IMG/VR virus record: IMGVR_UViG_3300020002_000009
Location: 1-38,652 of that record
From: a virus
Reading direction: 5' to 3' (one strand)
DNA length: 38,652 nucleotides
Positions 26,067 through 32,155 of the stretch are shown piece after piece. Below the pieces are notes generated by a model. It saw only the letters and a program-made list of their open reading frames with translations. It was not told the origin of the DNA and ran no database searches. Each line of letters begins with the position of its first letter. The stretch's first letter is position 1. The position numbers and the translations under genes were made by a program.

Positions 26067-26480
26067 ATGGACACAAATACAGCCGCTACTGCCGCCGCTA
26101 ACGCCGCCATCTCCGCAGAGAAAGCGGCTGTGGCTGCGGCTGTAGTCGGAGTGAACATCGACAATATCAAGGTGAACATCAGAGAGATAAAAGACACCCT
26201 GAAGGAGATGACGATGCAGTATGTGCCAAGGACGGACTTTCTCGAACACCTGAAGGTCGATGTAGACCATGAAAATAGGTTGAGGGTTCTTGAGAAGATC
26301 GTTGTATCTGCCGAAGAAGCTCGCAATGACCTGTCCGATAAAGATAAGTCCCAAGATATTCAACTAAAGAAACTGGAAGAGTTCATGTACACTCTCATAG
26401 GCAAGATATGGGGAATTGGTATAATGGCAGCAACCGCTATGAGCATTATCGGAATCCTAATCTCTCACTACTGGAAATAA
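26067..26480 (+). CDS. Coiled-coil protein with C-terminal membrane helix
   Basis: A 137-aa protein. An Ala-rich N-terminus (TAATAAANAAISAEKAAVAA) leads into a coiled coil (about 30-105) and a single C-terminal transmembrane helix (about 112-134, IGIMAATAMSIIGILI). This layout is like XhlA-type lysis-associated proteins, and the gene sits directly before the endolysin and holin genes. It could regulate holin opening. No Cys or lipobox is seen. It ends two bases before the endolysin ATG. Confidence 0.68.
   Translation: MDTNTAATAAANAAISAEKAAVAAAVVGVNIDNIKVNIREIKDTLKEMTMQYVPRTDFLEHLKVDVDHENRLRVLEKIVVSAEEARNDLSDKDKSQDIQLKKLEEFMYTLIGKIWGIGIMAATAMSIIGILISHYWK
26417..26425 (+). promoter_or_regulatory. 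Possible internal promoter for lysis genes (TGGTATAAT)
   Basis: An exact extended -10 sequence TGGTATAAT lies 57 bp before the endolysin ATG, inside the end of the preceding gene. The same 9-mer forms the likely promoters at 28742, 28966 and 37254. No good -35 is visible. Because it is inside a coding region, chance cannot be excluded. Confidence 0.4.
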
Positions 26481-26482
26481 TT

Positions 26483-27298
26483 ATGAAACTATCCCTCTAC
26501 TACCCAGTTACTCCGAAATTCATCAGTCAGGGATTTGGAGTGAACGGCGCATATTATCAAGCTCATGGAATAGACATCATCGGCCACAATGGTTTGGACA
26601 TGCAAGCTAAGCATGGACAGCCTATATATGCCGCACATGACGGAGACGCCTATTACGAGATAGACGGCAATCAGGGCGAAGGTGTAGTGCTCCGGACTAC
26701 CCAAATGTTCGACTTTCCTGACGGCCCAGCTTTCGCTAAGACTATCTACTGGCACATGGTGGACAGCAATAAGGAACCCCTATATACAAGCCCTGTGAAG
26801 GGCCACGATGCGGTATACGGGCCTTTAAGGGTCAAGGCTGGAGATCTGCTCGGTTATGCCAATTCAACAGGCCTATCGACAGGCGACCATCTGCACTTTG
26901 GCTTCAAGCCTTGTCTCCCAGGAGAGCCTGTGGGAACTTGGTATAACGTCTACCAGACTAACGGGTACCTTGGGGCGATAGACCCGTCTCCTTACTTCAA
27001 CGGATTATTCGCTTCTGACATAGGCAGGACACATAAACATACTTTCTATCTTCCTCTGAAATACGGAGATGTCGGGAATGAAGTCTTGGAATTACAGAGA
27101 TGCCTGCAATCAATCGGATACTTCCCATCGACTACAGTCCCTGACGGCCATTATGGGCCGATAACGAGCGGAGCAGTATTTGCCTTTCAAAAAGACCATG
27201 TAATAACAGGTATGCTTTCTTACATAGCGGTCTGGTCGAGCCTTGGAAGGAACGTCGGAACATTCACTTTACCAATTCTGAATAATTATTTTAATTAA
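26483..27298 (+). CDS. M23 endopeptidase endolysin with peptidoglycan-binding domain
   Basis: A 271-aa lysin. Residues 30-145 are an M23 (LytM-type) metallopeptidase: HNGLD (H35, D39) and HLHFG (H136, H138) are the zinc-ligand/catalytic motifs, with YWH (H91) between. Residues about 190-245 (LKYGDVGNEVLELQRCLQSI, then DGHYGPITSGAVFAFQK) are a peptidoglycan-binding type 1 domain. It lacks a signal peptide, so release would need the adjacent holin. It cleaves peptide cross-links of the host wall. I start at 26483, right after the previous stop, since an upstream start would overlap the membrane helix gene. Confidence 0.93.
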   Translation: MKLSLYYPVTPKFISQGFGVNGAYYQAHGIDIIGHNGLDMQAKHGQPIYAAHDGDAYYEIDGNQGEGVVLRTTQMFDFPDGPAFAKTIYWHMVDSNKEPLYTSPVKGHDAVYGPLRVKAGDLLGYANSTGLSTGDHLHFGFKPCLPGEPVGTWYNVYQTNGYLGAIDPSPYFNGLFASDIGRTHKHTFYLPLKYGDVGNEVLELQRCLQSIGYFPSTTVPDGHYGPITSGAVFAFQKDHVITGMLSYIAVWSSLGRNVGTFTLPILNNYFN

Positions 27299-27299
27299 A

Positions 27300-27608
27300 A
27301 TGAATAAGTTTTTACTCTCAAGCGTAGATCCATCAAAGCTATCAGCTACAGTTACAGGTCTTATCATCTCTTTAGCGTCGGTAGTAATCCTCATAGCCGG
27401 ACACTTCGGAATCACTTTGACTACAGAAGCCGTGACTGCTTATGCAGCTCATATCGGAGAAGCTATAGGCTCAATCGTCTTCATCTTCGGCCTGCTTCGG
27501 AAGATTGTGATGCTATTCGTCACAAAGTCTGTGACTCCTGTGCTTGCTATCCCAGCTGTGACTTCGGCTCCAGCCACGCCATCAACTCTAGCCACCCCTA
27601 CTGCATAG
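27300..27608 (+). CDS. Putative holin
   Basis: A 102-aa membrane protein with two hydrophobic helices (about 17-40, TGLIISLASVVILIAGHFGI, and about 52-76, IGEAIGSIVFIFGLLRKIVM) separated by a short loop and followed by a Pro/Ala/Thr-rich tail (about 80-102). Size, helix number and position two bases after the endolysin gene support a class II holin that permeabilises the membrane for the lysin. The long Pro/Ala tail is unusual and may be a periplasmic or cytoplasmic regulatory end. Confidence 0.75.
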   Translation: MNKFLLSSVDPSKLSATVTGLIISLASVVILIAGHFGITLTTEAVTAYAAHIGEAIGSIVFIFGLLRKIVMLFVTKSVTPVLAIPAVTSAPATPSTLATPTA

Positions 27609-27697
27609 TTGTGCAGGGTGTCGAGGACACACGTTGCTCCGGCGTAATCCGTGTCTCCTCCACTCCCTACGAAACAAATAGGGATTCAAGGCTCTTT

Positions 27698-27865
27698 ATG
27701 AAAACTAATGACTTATGTTGGGGCTGCTTCGAGATAATCAAGGGGAAAGTACTCCGCAATGGAGTCTATTCCTTCTGTTCTAAGAAATGCCGTAAAGCAT
27801 TTGTCGGGGGAGGAGGACAGCTTCCTTTGAAGATACCTCCCAGAGAGAGAGCGAGGCCAGATTGA
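27698..27865 (+). CDS. Small zinc-finger protein
   Basis: A 55-aa protein with CWGC (about residues 7-10) and FCSKKC (about 26-31), a CxxC/CxxxC pair like the TRASH/MYM-type treble-clef zinc finger, then a basic Gly- and Pro-rich tail. I start at the ATG 27698; an in-frame GTG at 27611 would add 29 residues of unlikely composition. The 5' spacer holds a 5-bp hairpin (GTGTC/GACAC). It is probably a nucleic-acid-binding accessory at the end of the late transcript. Confidence 0.6.
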   Translation: MKTNDLCWGCFEIIKGKVLRNGVYSFCSKKCRKAFVGGGGQLPLKIPPRERARPD

Positions 27866-28018
27866 AGATACGCCTTTTCAATTATAAGCGCACGCTGCCA
27901 GAATTAAGCTCTATCCACGTTAAACGGATACCGATACCACAGTACGCAAAGCAAGTTTCGGTTTCTTTTTGTCATAAACGAAAAACCGTAATTTTCATAT
28001 ACCATCGGTAGTAACACA

Positions 28019-28047
28019 GAACCTCTAGTGGCAAAGAGGTTCTTTTT
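28019..28047 (+). terminator. Intrinsic terminator ending late transcript
   Basis: An 8-bp perfect stem (GAACCTCT 28019-28026, AGAGGTTC 28035-28042) with an 8-nt loop is followed by five T. It lies after the last late gene. The 153 bp before it (27866-28018) are gene-free and hold only a weak CGGTTT...AAACCG inverted repeat. Confidence 0.78.
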
Positions 28048-28051
28048 CTGT

Positions 28052-28057
28052 TACAAT
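28052..28057 (+). promoter_or_regulatory. -10 box of a leaderless HNH transcript
   Basis: TACAAT ends seven bases before the ATG at 28065, so transcription would begin at or next to the start codon. The same spacing is seen at 37257/37269 and 37441/37453. It directly follows a terminator, so the downstream gene needs its own promoter. Confidence 0.55.
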
Positions 28058-28064
28058 TACTTTC

Positions 28065-28634
28065 ATGATTTCAGATAAAACCCCAGCTAATAAAATTCCT
28101 TCTCTGCAAGAAAAAGACATAGAAAGATTATTTTCCAAAATATCCTTTTCTTCAGATTGTTGGAATTGGAAAGGAACAAAAACTAGATTAGAATATGGCC
28201 TATTTTTTCTTAAAGGATATAGCTTTTCAGCACATAGACTATGTTACCAATTTTTCCTTGAAAAGGAGATTCCGCTTAATAAAGTAACTGATCATCTTTG
28301 TAGAAATCATAGCTGTGTCAACCCTTTTCATTTAGAAGTGGTGACAAATAAAGAAAATATAGTACGTGGTAATTTCCCACCGATTATTAATTCTAAAAAA
28401 ACCCATTGTAAAAATGGACACCCTTTTGACAAGAAAAACACCTATTTACGTAAAAATAAACAACACCGATCATGTATTCTTTGTAAAAATAGTTGGTGGC
28501 AGCGGAACAAAACACCTGAAGAGTTAAGAGAATATGAACGTCTTAAAATGAGAGAATGGCGAAAAAAGAACTATCAAAAGAATCTTCTTTATCAACGAGA
28601 GTATTTGAGAAAATGGAGATTAAAACAGGTATAA
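28065..28634 (+). CDS. HNH homing-type endonuclease
   Basis: A 189-aa protein. The core DHLCRNHSCVNPFHLEVVT (about 81-99) is the HNH motif of phage homing endonucleases (bba-Me metal finger). A second zinc-type segment, HCKNGHPFDKKNTY and CILCKN (about 114-141), follows, and the C-terminus is a basic helix. The N-terminal CWNWKGTKT element is typical of this subfamily. The gene is markedly more AT-rich than its late neighbours and sits between two terminators with its own promoter, suggesting a free-standing mobile insertion. It would nick or cut DNA at a specific site. Confidence 0.9.
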   Translation: MISDKTPANKIPSLQEKDIERLFSKISFSSDCWNWKGTKTRLEYGLFFLKGYSFSAHRLCYQFFLEKEIPLNKVTDHLCRNHSCVNPFHLEVVTNKENIVRGNFPPIINSKKTHCKNGHPFDKKNTYLRKNKQHRSCILCKNSWWQRNKTPEELREYERLKMREWRKKNYQKNLLYQREYLRKWRLKQV

Positions 28635-28694
28635 TATCAGATAGACCCGTAAGAGCTGTATCTTTATCTACTTCCGCTAGTGCACCTACCCGGT

Positions 28695-28739
28695 GTCCTT
28701 TCAAAGGACCTGTATTCAAGGATACAGGCTCTCCTTTTT
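28695..28739 (+). terminator. Terminator with competing upstream hairpin
   Basis: A long stem (AAAGGACCTGTAT 28703-28715 with ATACAGG 28722-28728 and TCCTTT 28732-28737, three bulged bases) ends in a T-run. The 5' strand can also pair upstream as GTCCTTT/AAAGGAC (28695-28709), so two folds exclude each other. It lies between the HNH gene and the small membrane-protein gene. Confidence 0.68.
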
Positions 28740-28741
28740 AA

Positions 28742-28750
28742 TGGTATAAT
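28742..28750 (+). promoter_or_regulatory. Extended -10 promoter (TGGTATAAT)
   Basis: TGGTATAAT follows immediately after a terminator and precedes the small membrane-protein gene with a leader of about 26 bases. No -35 box is clear, as usual for extended -10 promoters. Confidence 0.7.
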
Positions 28751-28782
28751 TAATATAGATTTATCAGCTTAATAATAAATAT

Positions 28783-28965
28783 ATGATTCCAGCTGTTATC
28801 AGCTTGCTCATCGCTTTAATAATTCTAGTAGTCTGTTATTACATTGTAAAATGGATAGTAGGATACTTCGGGCCTCCAGCACCTCTAGGTCAGATAGTGA
28901 ATGTCGTTTTTATAGGGGTTGCTATAATCATAGTGCTTAGATTCTTGATGACCATCCTCCACTAA
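28783..28965 (+). CDS. Small two-helix membrane protein
   Basis: A 60-aa protein that is almost wholly two membrane helices: about 1-28 (MIPAVISLLIALIILVVCYY) and about 37-58 (VVFIGVAIIIVLRFLMTILH), joined by a FGPPAP turn. It has its own promoter (28742) and starts at aaatatATG. Similar small two-helix proteins occur widely in phages and may be second holins or pinholin-like regulators. Function is not proven. Confidence 0.68.
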   Translation: MIPAVISLLIALIILVVCYYIVKWIVGYFGPPAPLGQIVNVVFIGVAIIIVLRFLMTILH

Positions 28966-28974
28966 TGGTATAAT
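28966..28974 (+). promoter_or_regulatory. Extended -10 promoter before a short RNA
   Basis: An exact TGGTATAAT begins at the stop codon of the preceding gene and is followed, about 30 bases later, by a strong terminator with no gene in between. Confidence 0.6.
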
Positions 28975-28980
28975 GGTAGG

Positions 28981-29029
28981 GTGTTCATGGGTTGAGCAAG
29001 AAGGCCGCTCTCATAAGAGCGGCTTTTTT
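28981..29029 (+). ncRNA. Candidate short non-coding RNA
   Basis: A transcript started from the promoter at 28966 would run about 50 nt before the terminator at 29004-29029. It has no usable reading frame (an ATG at 28987 reads only two codons). It lies in the gap between converging transcription units, so it could be a small regulator or simply a terminator read from a decoy promoter. Existence is inferred. Confidence 0.4.
29004..29029 (+). terminator. Strong intrinsic terminator at convergence
   Basis: A perfect 8-bp GC-rich stem (GCCGCTCT 29004-29011, AGAGCGGC 29016-29023), a CATA loop and six T form a textbook rho-independent terminator for rightward transcription. Confidence 0.92.
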
Positions 29030-29039
29030 GTTACCTCAC

Positions 29040-29134
29040 TGATTACAAGGTTGCGGGAAGTTAATAACTTTACCCGAATCGGGGGAAAACTTGCTTATTC
29101 GATTTATTCGCAAATTCCAACAACCTTGTAATCA
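29040..29134. repeat. 14-bp inverted repeat with nested palindromes
   Basis: TGATTACAAGGTTG (29040-29053) is perfectly inverted at 29121-29134. Between the arms lie two more near-perfect palindromes: AAGTTAATAACTT (about 29059-29071) and CCCGAATCGGG (about 29074-29084). The whole sits in the 115-bp gene-free gap where the rightward and leftward units converge. It could be a cruciform replication or resolution site, or a terminator for the leftward unit, although the long loop (67 nt) is unlike ordinary terminators. Confidence 0.7.
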
Positions 29135-29144
29135 AAGAGCTAAC

Positions 29145-29741
29145 CTATTGATTGACTATAAAGAAGGCTTTAGCAAAACCTGGATAACACATACTTCTTG
29201 CATTCATTCTATCGTATCTATTTCTGGTATTCATCGGAGTAATAACATCACTCGAACTTCTGCCAGTTCCTATTTGATTAGTCCAAAAATCTTTTTTAGG
29301 TTCATTGAACATTCCCCATAAGGCTGTACGCTTCATAAAATCAGCTCCAAATTCGTGGGGTGAATACTGAAAAGTTGGCCTGCCTAAAAAATATTTTAAC
29401 ATTCCCGTTGCCGGATTTTCTATCACCCAAAACTTCAAGGGACATATCAATTTATTTTGCGGAGTATCATATTGACATTCCCAGATGATCCGTAGACATT
29501 CCTTTACCAATCTCATTCCCTCCCTCAAATCTCTGGGTGTTGCAGCTCTTTGTCTGGCTATCGAGAACATTGTACATGGGGGATTAGCAATAATTCCATA
29601 TACGTTCTTTGGAGGATGATAATTTTCAATTCCAATAGAGCTTCCAATCAATCGAACATCATAACCGGCATCTTTGTAAGGTTTTGTGTCGCTTCCAATA
29701 TCAGCGCAAAGGTGTAAAATGATTTTATCTTTGTTTTCCAT
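29145..29741 (-). CDS. DNA (cytosine-5) methyltransferase-like protein
   Basis: A 198-aa minimal C5-methyltransferase. NPPCTMFS (residues 53-60) has the catalytic Cys56 of the PPC motif, FWVIENPATGML (104-115) is the ENV-like motif, and LHLCADIGSDTKPYKDAGYDV at the N-terminus replaces the usual SAM-binding motif I order. RSMCYPGFAKAF at the C-terminus is like the closing motif. It is about half the length of typical Dcm-type enzymes and has no obvious target-recognition domain, like many short phage methyltransferases. It could protect phage DNA from restriction. It ends the leftward operon. Confidence 0.8.
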   Translation of the reverse strand: MENKDKIILHLCADIGSDTKPYKDAGYDVRLIGSSIGIENYHPPKNVYGIIANPPCTMFSIARQRAATPRDLREGMRLVKECLRIIWECQYDTPQNKLICPLKFWVIENPATGMLKYFLGRPTFQYSPHEFGADFMKRTALWGMFNEPKKDFWTNQIGTGRSSSDVITPMNTRNRYDRMNARSMCYPGFAKAFFIVNQ

Positions 29742-29750
29742 ACGTTTTTG

Positions 29751-29951
29751 TTATCCAATGCTCAACGTTAATCCCTTCGGCCAACATGAGCATCGCCATG
29801 AATATTCACTTTTCTTTTTAGTAATAGGGTCTATGACGTTCTTCAGCTTCTTCATGCAATGGCCGCACCTATTGGCTTTGATTCTACCTATTTCAGTGTC
29901 AGAAAGACAGGTATCGCAGATGCCTTCATTTGTATGGATGCAGTGTTTCAT
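29751..29951 (-). CDS. Small cysteine-rich (zinc-binding) protein
   Basis: A 66-aa protein with HCIHTNEGICDTC (about 3-15) and RCGHCMKK (about 28-35) plus a CSC pair (about 54-56). This gives enough Cys/His for one or two zinc sites. It starts in an ATGA overlap with the upstream gene of the leftward unit. Probably a nucleic-acid- or protein-binding early accessory; no family recognised. Confidence 0.6.
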   Translation of the reverse strand: MKHCIHTNEGICDTCLSDTEIGRIKANRCGHCMKKLKNVIDPITKKKSEYSWRCSCWPKGLTLSIG

Positions 29952-30148
29952 TTCTTTTTATCTGCCCAGATTAAGAACCTAGTAAGTGCGACTGTCGCTA
30001 TGCCTCGTGAGCCATCGTAGCCCTCTCGTGGACAGCCGTCTATACAGTCAGGGTGGCCCGCATCAAGGCATGCTTCCGAGTGCTCGATCTTAGGATAATA
30101 CTCCTCGATATATTCGGGAAGCAGGTCTTTTAGGTGTTCTGTTTTCAT
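29948..30148 (-). CDS. Hypothetical early protein
   Basis: A 66-aa acidic protein, MKTEHLKDLLPEYIEEYYPK followed by a Cys/His/Asp-rich segment (EACLDAGHPDCIDGC, about 25-39) and a C-terminal helix (TVALTRFLIWADKKK). The Cys-His pattern could bind one metal ion. It is translationally linked to the following gene by ATGA. Function unknown. Confidence 0.6.
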   Translation of the reverse strand: MKTEHLKDLLPEYIEEYYPKIEHSEACLDAGHPDCIDGCPREGYDGSRGIATVALTRFLIWADKKK

Positions 30149-30149
30149 T

Positions 30150-30452
30150 TTAGTCTAAGTAAAATTTAATAATTCTATACATCGAAGATTTTCCTATAGA
30201 ATTGTATGAAGCAAAGTCTTCTGCCTCTCTTTTTGTTGTAAACTTTTTATTTAACATTATTTCTCCTGAGAGAATTCCGTATCTCTTAATTTCTTGTTTT
30301 TGTAAAATTGTTTTTATTTTTGTTTTTACAATAACTTTTTGTTTGGGGCATTTATGTCTTCTCTTTTCATACTCTTGTCCAGCATTAAACATCTCTGATA
30401 TTTCTTTTGTCATGTATAATGATTCAATTGTCAATCTATTTTCTTCTGTCAT
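30150..30452 (-). CDS. Hypothetical early protein
   Basis: A 100-aa basic protein beginning MTEENRLTIESLYMTKEISE. The middle is Lys-rich (KCPKQKVIVKTKIKTILQKQ, about 34-53), and the C-terminal part includes KFTTKREAEDFASYNSIGKS, resembling small nucleic-acid-associated or protein-binding domains with a beta-alpha pattern. It starts in an ATGA overlap with the tiny gene upstream. AT-rich. No family recognised. Confidence 0.6.
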   Translation of the reverse strand: MTEENRLTIESLYMTKEISEMFNAGQEYEKRRHKCPKQKVIVKTKIKTILQKQEIKRYGILSGEIMLNKKFTTKREAEDFASYNSIGKSSMYRIIKFYLD

Positions 30453-30592
30453 TTTATTTCTTGCCCAGTTATCAAATAATCTGCATATCTCAAAATATCA
30501 TTCAGGGCTATCTCTTGGTCTCGACCATTGTAATGATACATCTCTAGTATCTTCTCTCCTATTTCTTTGCGTATTTCTTTTTCTGTTTTCAT
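30449..30592 (-). CDS. Tiny early protein, helical
   Basis: A 47-aa, charged helical peptide (MKTEKEIRKEIGEKILEMYH, then RDQEIALNDILRYADYLI). It overlaps both neighbours by ATGA (30449-30452 and 30589-30592), strong evidence that it is a real coupled gene. Function unknown. Confidence 0.62.
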   Translation of the reverse strand: MKTEKEIRKEIGEKILEMYHYNGRDQEIALNDILRYADYLITGQEIK

Positions 30593-30705
30593 ATTAGTAA
30601 TTTAGTTAATTCATCAAATAATTCTAAAGAAAAAAATACAATAATAATAGCAATCGGCCCAGAGAATATAATTAAAGCCTGAATTGGGATATCGAAAATC
30701 GTCAT
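30589..30705 (-). CDS. Tiny single-helix membrane protein
   Basis: A 38-aa peptide with one membrane helix (about 8-28, IQALIIFSGPIAIIIVFF) and an acidic C-terminus. It is coupled to the downstream gene by ATGA and overlaps the upstream one by four bases. One of several one-helix peptides in the leftward unit. Confidence 0.58.
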   Translation of the reverse strand: MTIFDIPIQALIIFSGPIAIIIVFFSLELFDELTKLLI

Positions 30706-30824
30706 AATACTTTAATTATCGCTCTGATAATATCCCTTACTCTCTTTGCCTCTTTTTCTGTCTCATAAGCCCCCAAGAAGGTCTCACGAGCTTCAGTTTT
30801 AGCGTTAGGCGTATCAAACTTCAC
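30702..30824 (-). CDS. Tiny early protein (GTG start)
   Basis: A 40-aa charged helical peptide (KFDTPNAKTEARETFLGAYE, then TEKEAKRVRDIIRAIIKVL). It needs a GTG start at 30824, overlapping the end of the lectin-like gene by 11 bp, and its stop overlaps the next start. Couplings at both ends favour it; the non-ATG start lowers confidence. Confidence 0.45.
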   Translation of the reverse strand: MKFDTPNAKTEARETFLGAYETEKEAKRVRDIIRAIIKVL

Positions 30825-31626
30825 TACTTGGCCTCGGCCCTATGATAAACCAGCAAAAATCTTTAGAGATAGGAGGAGCAAGGGAAACTGCCTCACGGGA
30901 ACGCAAGCTCGAGCGCCGATAGTCGCGATAGCTCCAGTAGACGAAGAACCCGTCGTCGCTCCAGTACGCGTAAGGCACCCTGCCGCCGGAATTGCGGGAA
31001 CCGGAACAGAGAGTCCAATTCTCGATATCCAGATGTTTTCCTGTTTCCTTAAAATATTTCAATTCCATGATGATCCTTTCCCGTATGGTTATCCCTTTTA
31101 TGCCTTCTTTTTCAAGATCGACAGCGGATTTATCCTTTAGATTCTCGTCAGACTCAATGGTCTTCTTGAAATATCTTCTTGTCGCCTCTTTAGGCGGAAG
31201 AAAGTCCTTGTCCATCTCTGTATCATTGTAATAAGTCCAAACTCTGAATAAGGATCTGCATTCATCGAGGAGTTCGGACGTTTTCCTATCAGGCGTATCT
31301 ATGATCTCAAAGTATCCTGATGTATCGGGTCCACAAGCTTCTTCTTTTCGTTCCCAACTAGTCCTGCACTCGCACTGACAATCTCCCCTAGTGCATTGGA
31401 TATGGTCTCCGTCAAAGCAGTCATTGCAGAGGGTATTTGATAATCCTCCGCCTCCTACCTTTTCACCACACTTACCGCATATATCGTAACCGTCCTTACA
31501 ATATCCAACGGGATGATTACAGATGTTATCTTTAACCTCTTCTATAATCTCTTCTCTTTTTAAGTAAGCTATAGTATCGGCCATAGATAAATCCATAAGC
31601 TTTTTTTTGAAGATGTATTTTTTCAT
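30814..31626 (-). CDS. Zinc-finger protein with DGR-target-like variable lectin domain
   Basis: A 270-aa mosaic. An N-terminal helical region precedes a cysteine-rich segment (about 36-90: CNHPVGYC, CGKCGEK, CNDC, CQCEC) that should bind two or more zinc ions. A helical linker (about 100-195) leads to a C-terminal domain (about 196-250) reading KHLDIENWTLCSGSRNSGGR, then VPYAYWSDDGFFVYW and LRSREAVSL. That pattern is like the variable C-type-lectin-fold domains diversified by retroelements in CPR bacteria. The end of the gene is far more GC-rich than its surroundings. It starts in an ATGA overlap. Ligand unknown; binding is the presumed role. Confidence 0.68.
   Translation of the reverse strand: MKKYIFKKKLMDLSMADTIAYLKREEIIEEVKDNICNHPVGYCKDGYDICGKCGEKVGGGGLSNTLCNDCFDGDHIQCTRGDCQCECRTSWERKEEACGPDTSGYFEIIDTPDRKTSELLDECRSLFRVWTYYNDTEMDKDFLPPKEATRRYFKKTIESDENLKDKSAVDLEKEGIKGITIRERIIMELKYFKETGKHLDIENWTLCSGSRNSGGRVPYAYWSDDGFFVYWSYRDYRRSSLRSREAVSLAPPISKDFCWFIIGPRPSSEV
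30883..31016 (-). other. Candidate variable repeat (VR-like) segment
   Basis: Codons 205-248 of the lectin-like gene. At about sixteen positions the codon is NNC or NNT (TAC, AGC, GAC, TTC, GTC, TAT, CGC), as expected if AAC/AAT codons had been randomised at adenines, while fixed residues (Trp, Gly, Arg) keep other codons. GC content is about 60% over 30901-31020 against about 40% just upstream. No matching template repeat or reverse transcriptase is seen in the phage. Confidence 0.5.
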
Positions 31627-31775
31627 TTTAGTAATTCATCAATGGTATCGAGATACCCTAGTAATAAAGTTATAGCCTCGTCTTCTTCACTCCAATCTTT
31701 TGCTTTATAGACCTTTTTAACGGCCTTTTTTAATCCTACGAGCCATTCTCTTGGAACATTTACAGTTTGTTTCAT
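31623..31775 (-). CDS. Tiny early protein
   Basis: A 50-aa peptide, MKQTVNVPREWLVGLKKAVK followed by an acidic helix (EEDEAITLLLGYLDTIDELL). ATGA overlaps join it to the genes on both sides. No family recognised; helical, soluble. Confidence 0.62.
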   Translation of the reverse strand: MKQTVNVPREWLVGLKKAVKKVYKAKDWSEEDEAITLLLGYLDTIDELLK

Positions 31776-32155
31776 ATATTTTTAAGCGCATTATCTAGGT
31801 AAGCGGTGAAGTTAGTAATGGGTTGCTCATCAGTCTTTATTGCTTCCCATTCCTTCTTTATTTCTTCCAGTAGCTGTTTTTGGCAGGCGGCGATGAAGTC
31901 ATGCAAATCCATTTGTATAGATGAGTAGCCTGTTTCAGGATGAGTATTTATCGGACTTCTTCCGAAGATATTGTTAAAATCTTTTCTCTGCTCTTGTATA
32001 AGGTTGATTAGGGGCATATTTTTATGGCATTTACATTCACACTTAAAATCAGGAATTACTCTCTCGGCTTCTTTTAACCCCTTGCCGTATTTTTCAGGTT
32101 CGCAGTGGCCGCAAGCCGTTGTTTCGCCGACATGTAGGTAGTTGATTAGAGTCAT
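31772..32155 (-). CDS. Zinc-binding early protein
   Basis: A 127-aa protein. I use the ATG at 32155, which forms an ATGA overlap with the upstream gene; the longer frame upstream would duplicate coding already used in another frame. The first 45 residues hold TACGHCEP and CECKCHKN (zinc-type Cys/His). The rest is helical (LHDFIAACQKQLLEEIKKEW). The CxCxCH element resembles CQCEC in the lectin-like protein next door, hinting at a shared zinc module. Function unknown. Confidence 0.62.
   Translation of the reverse strand: MTLINYLHVGETTACGHCEPEKYGKGLKEAERVIPDFKCECKCHKNMPLINLIQEQRKDFNNIFGRSPINTHPETGYSSIQMDLHDFIAACQKQLLEEIKKEWEAIKTDEQPITNFTAYLDNALKNI

Noticed and set aside
28960-28985. TGGTATAATGGTAG resembles a tRNA D-arm
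   Set aside because: No acceptor stem, anticodon arm or T-arm follows; the sequence fits an extended -10 promoter before a terminator. No tRNA was found elsewhere.
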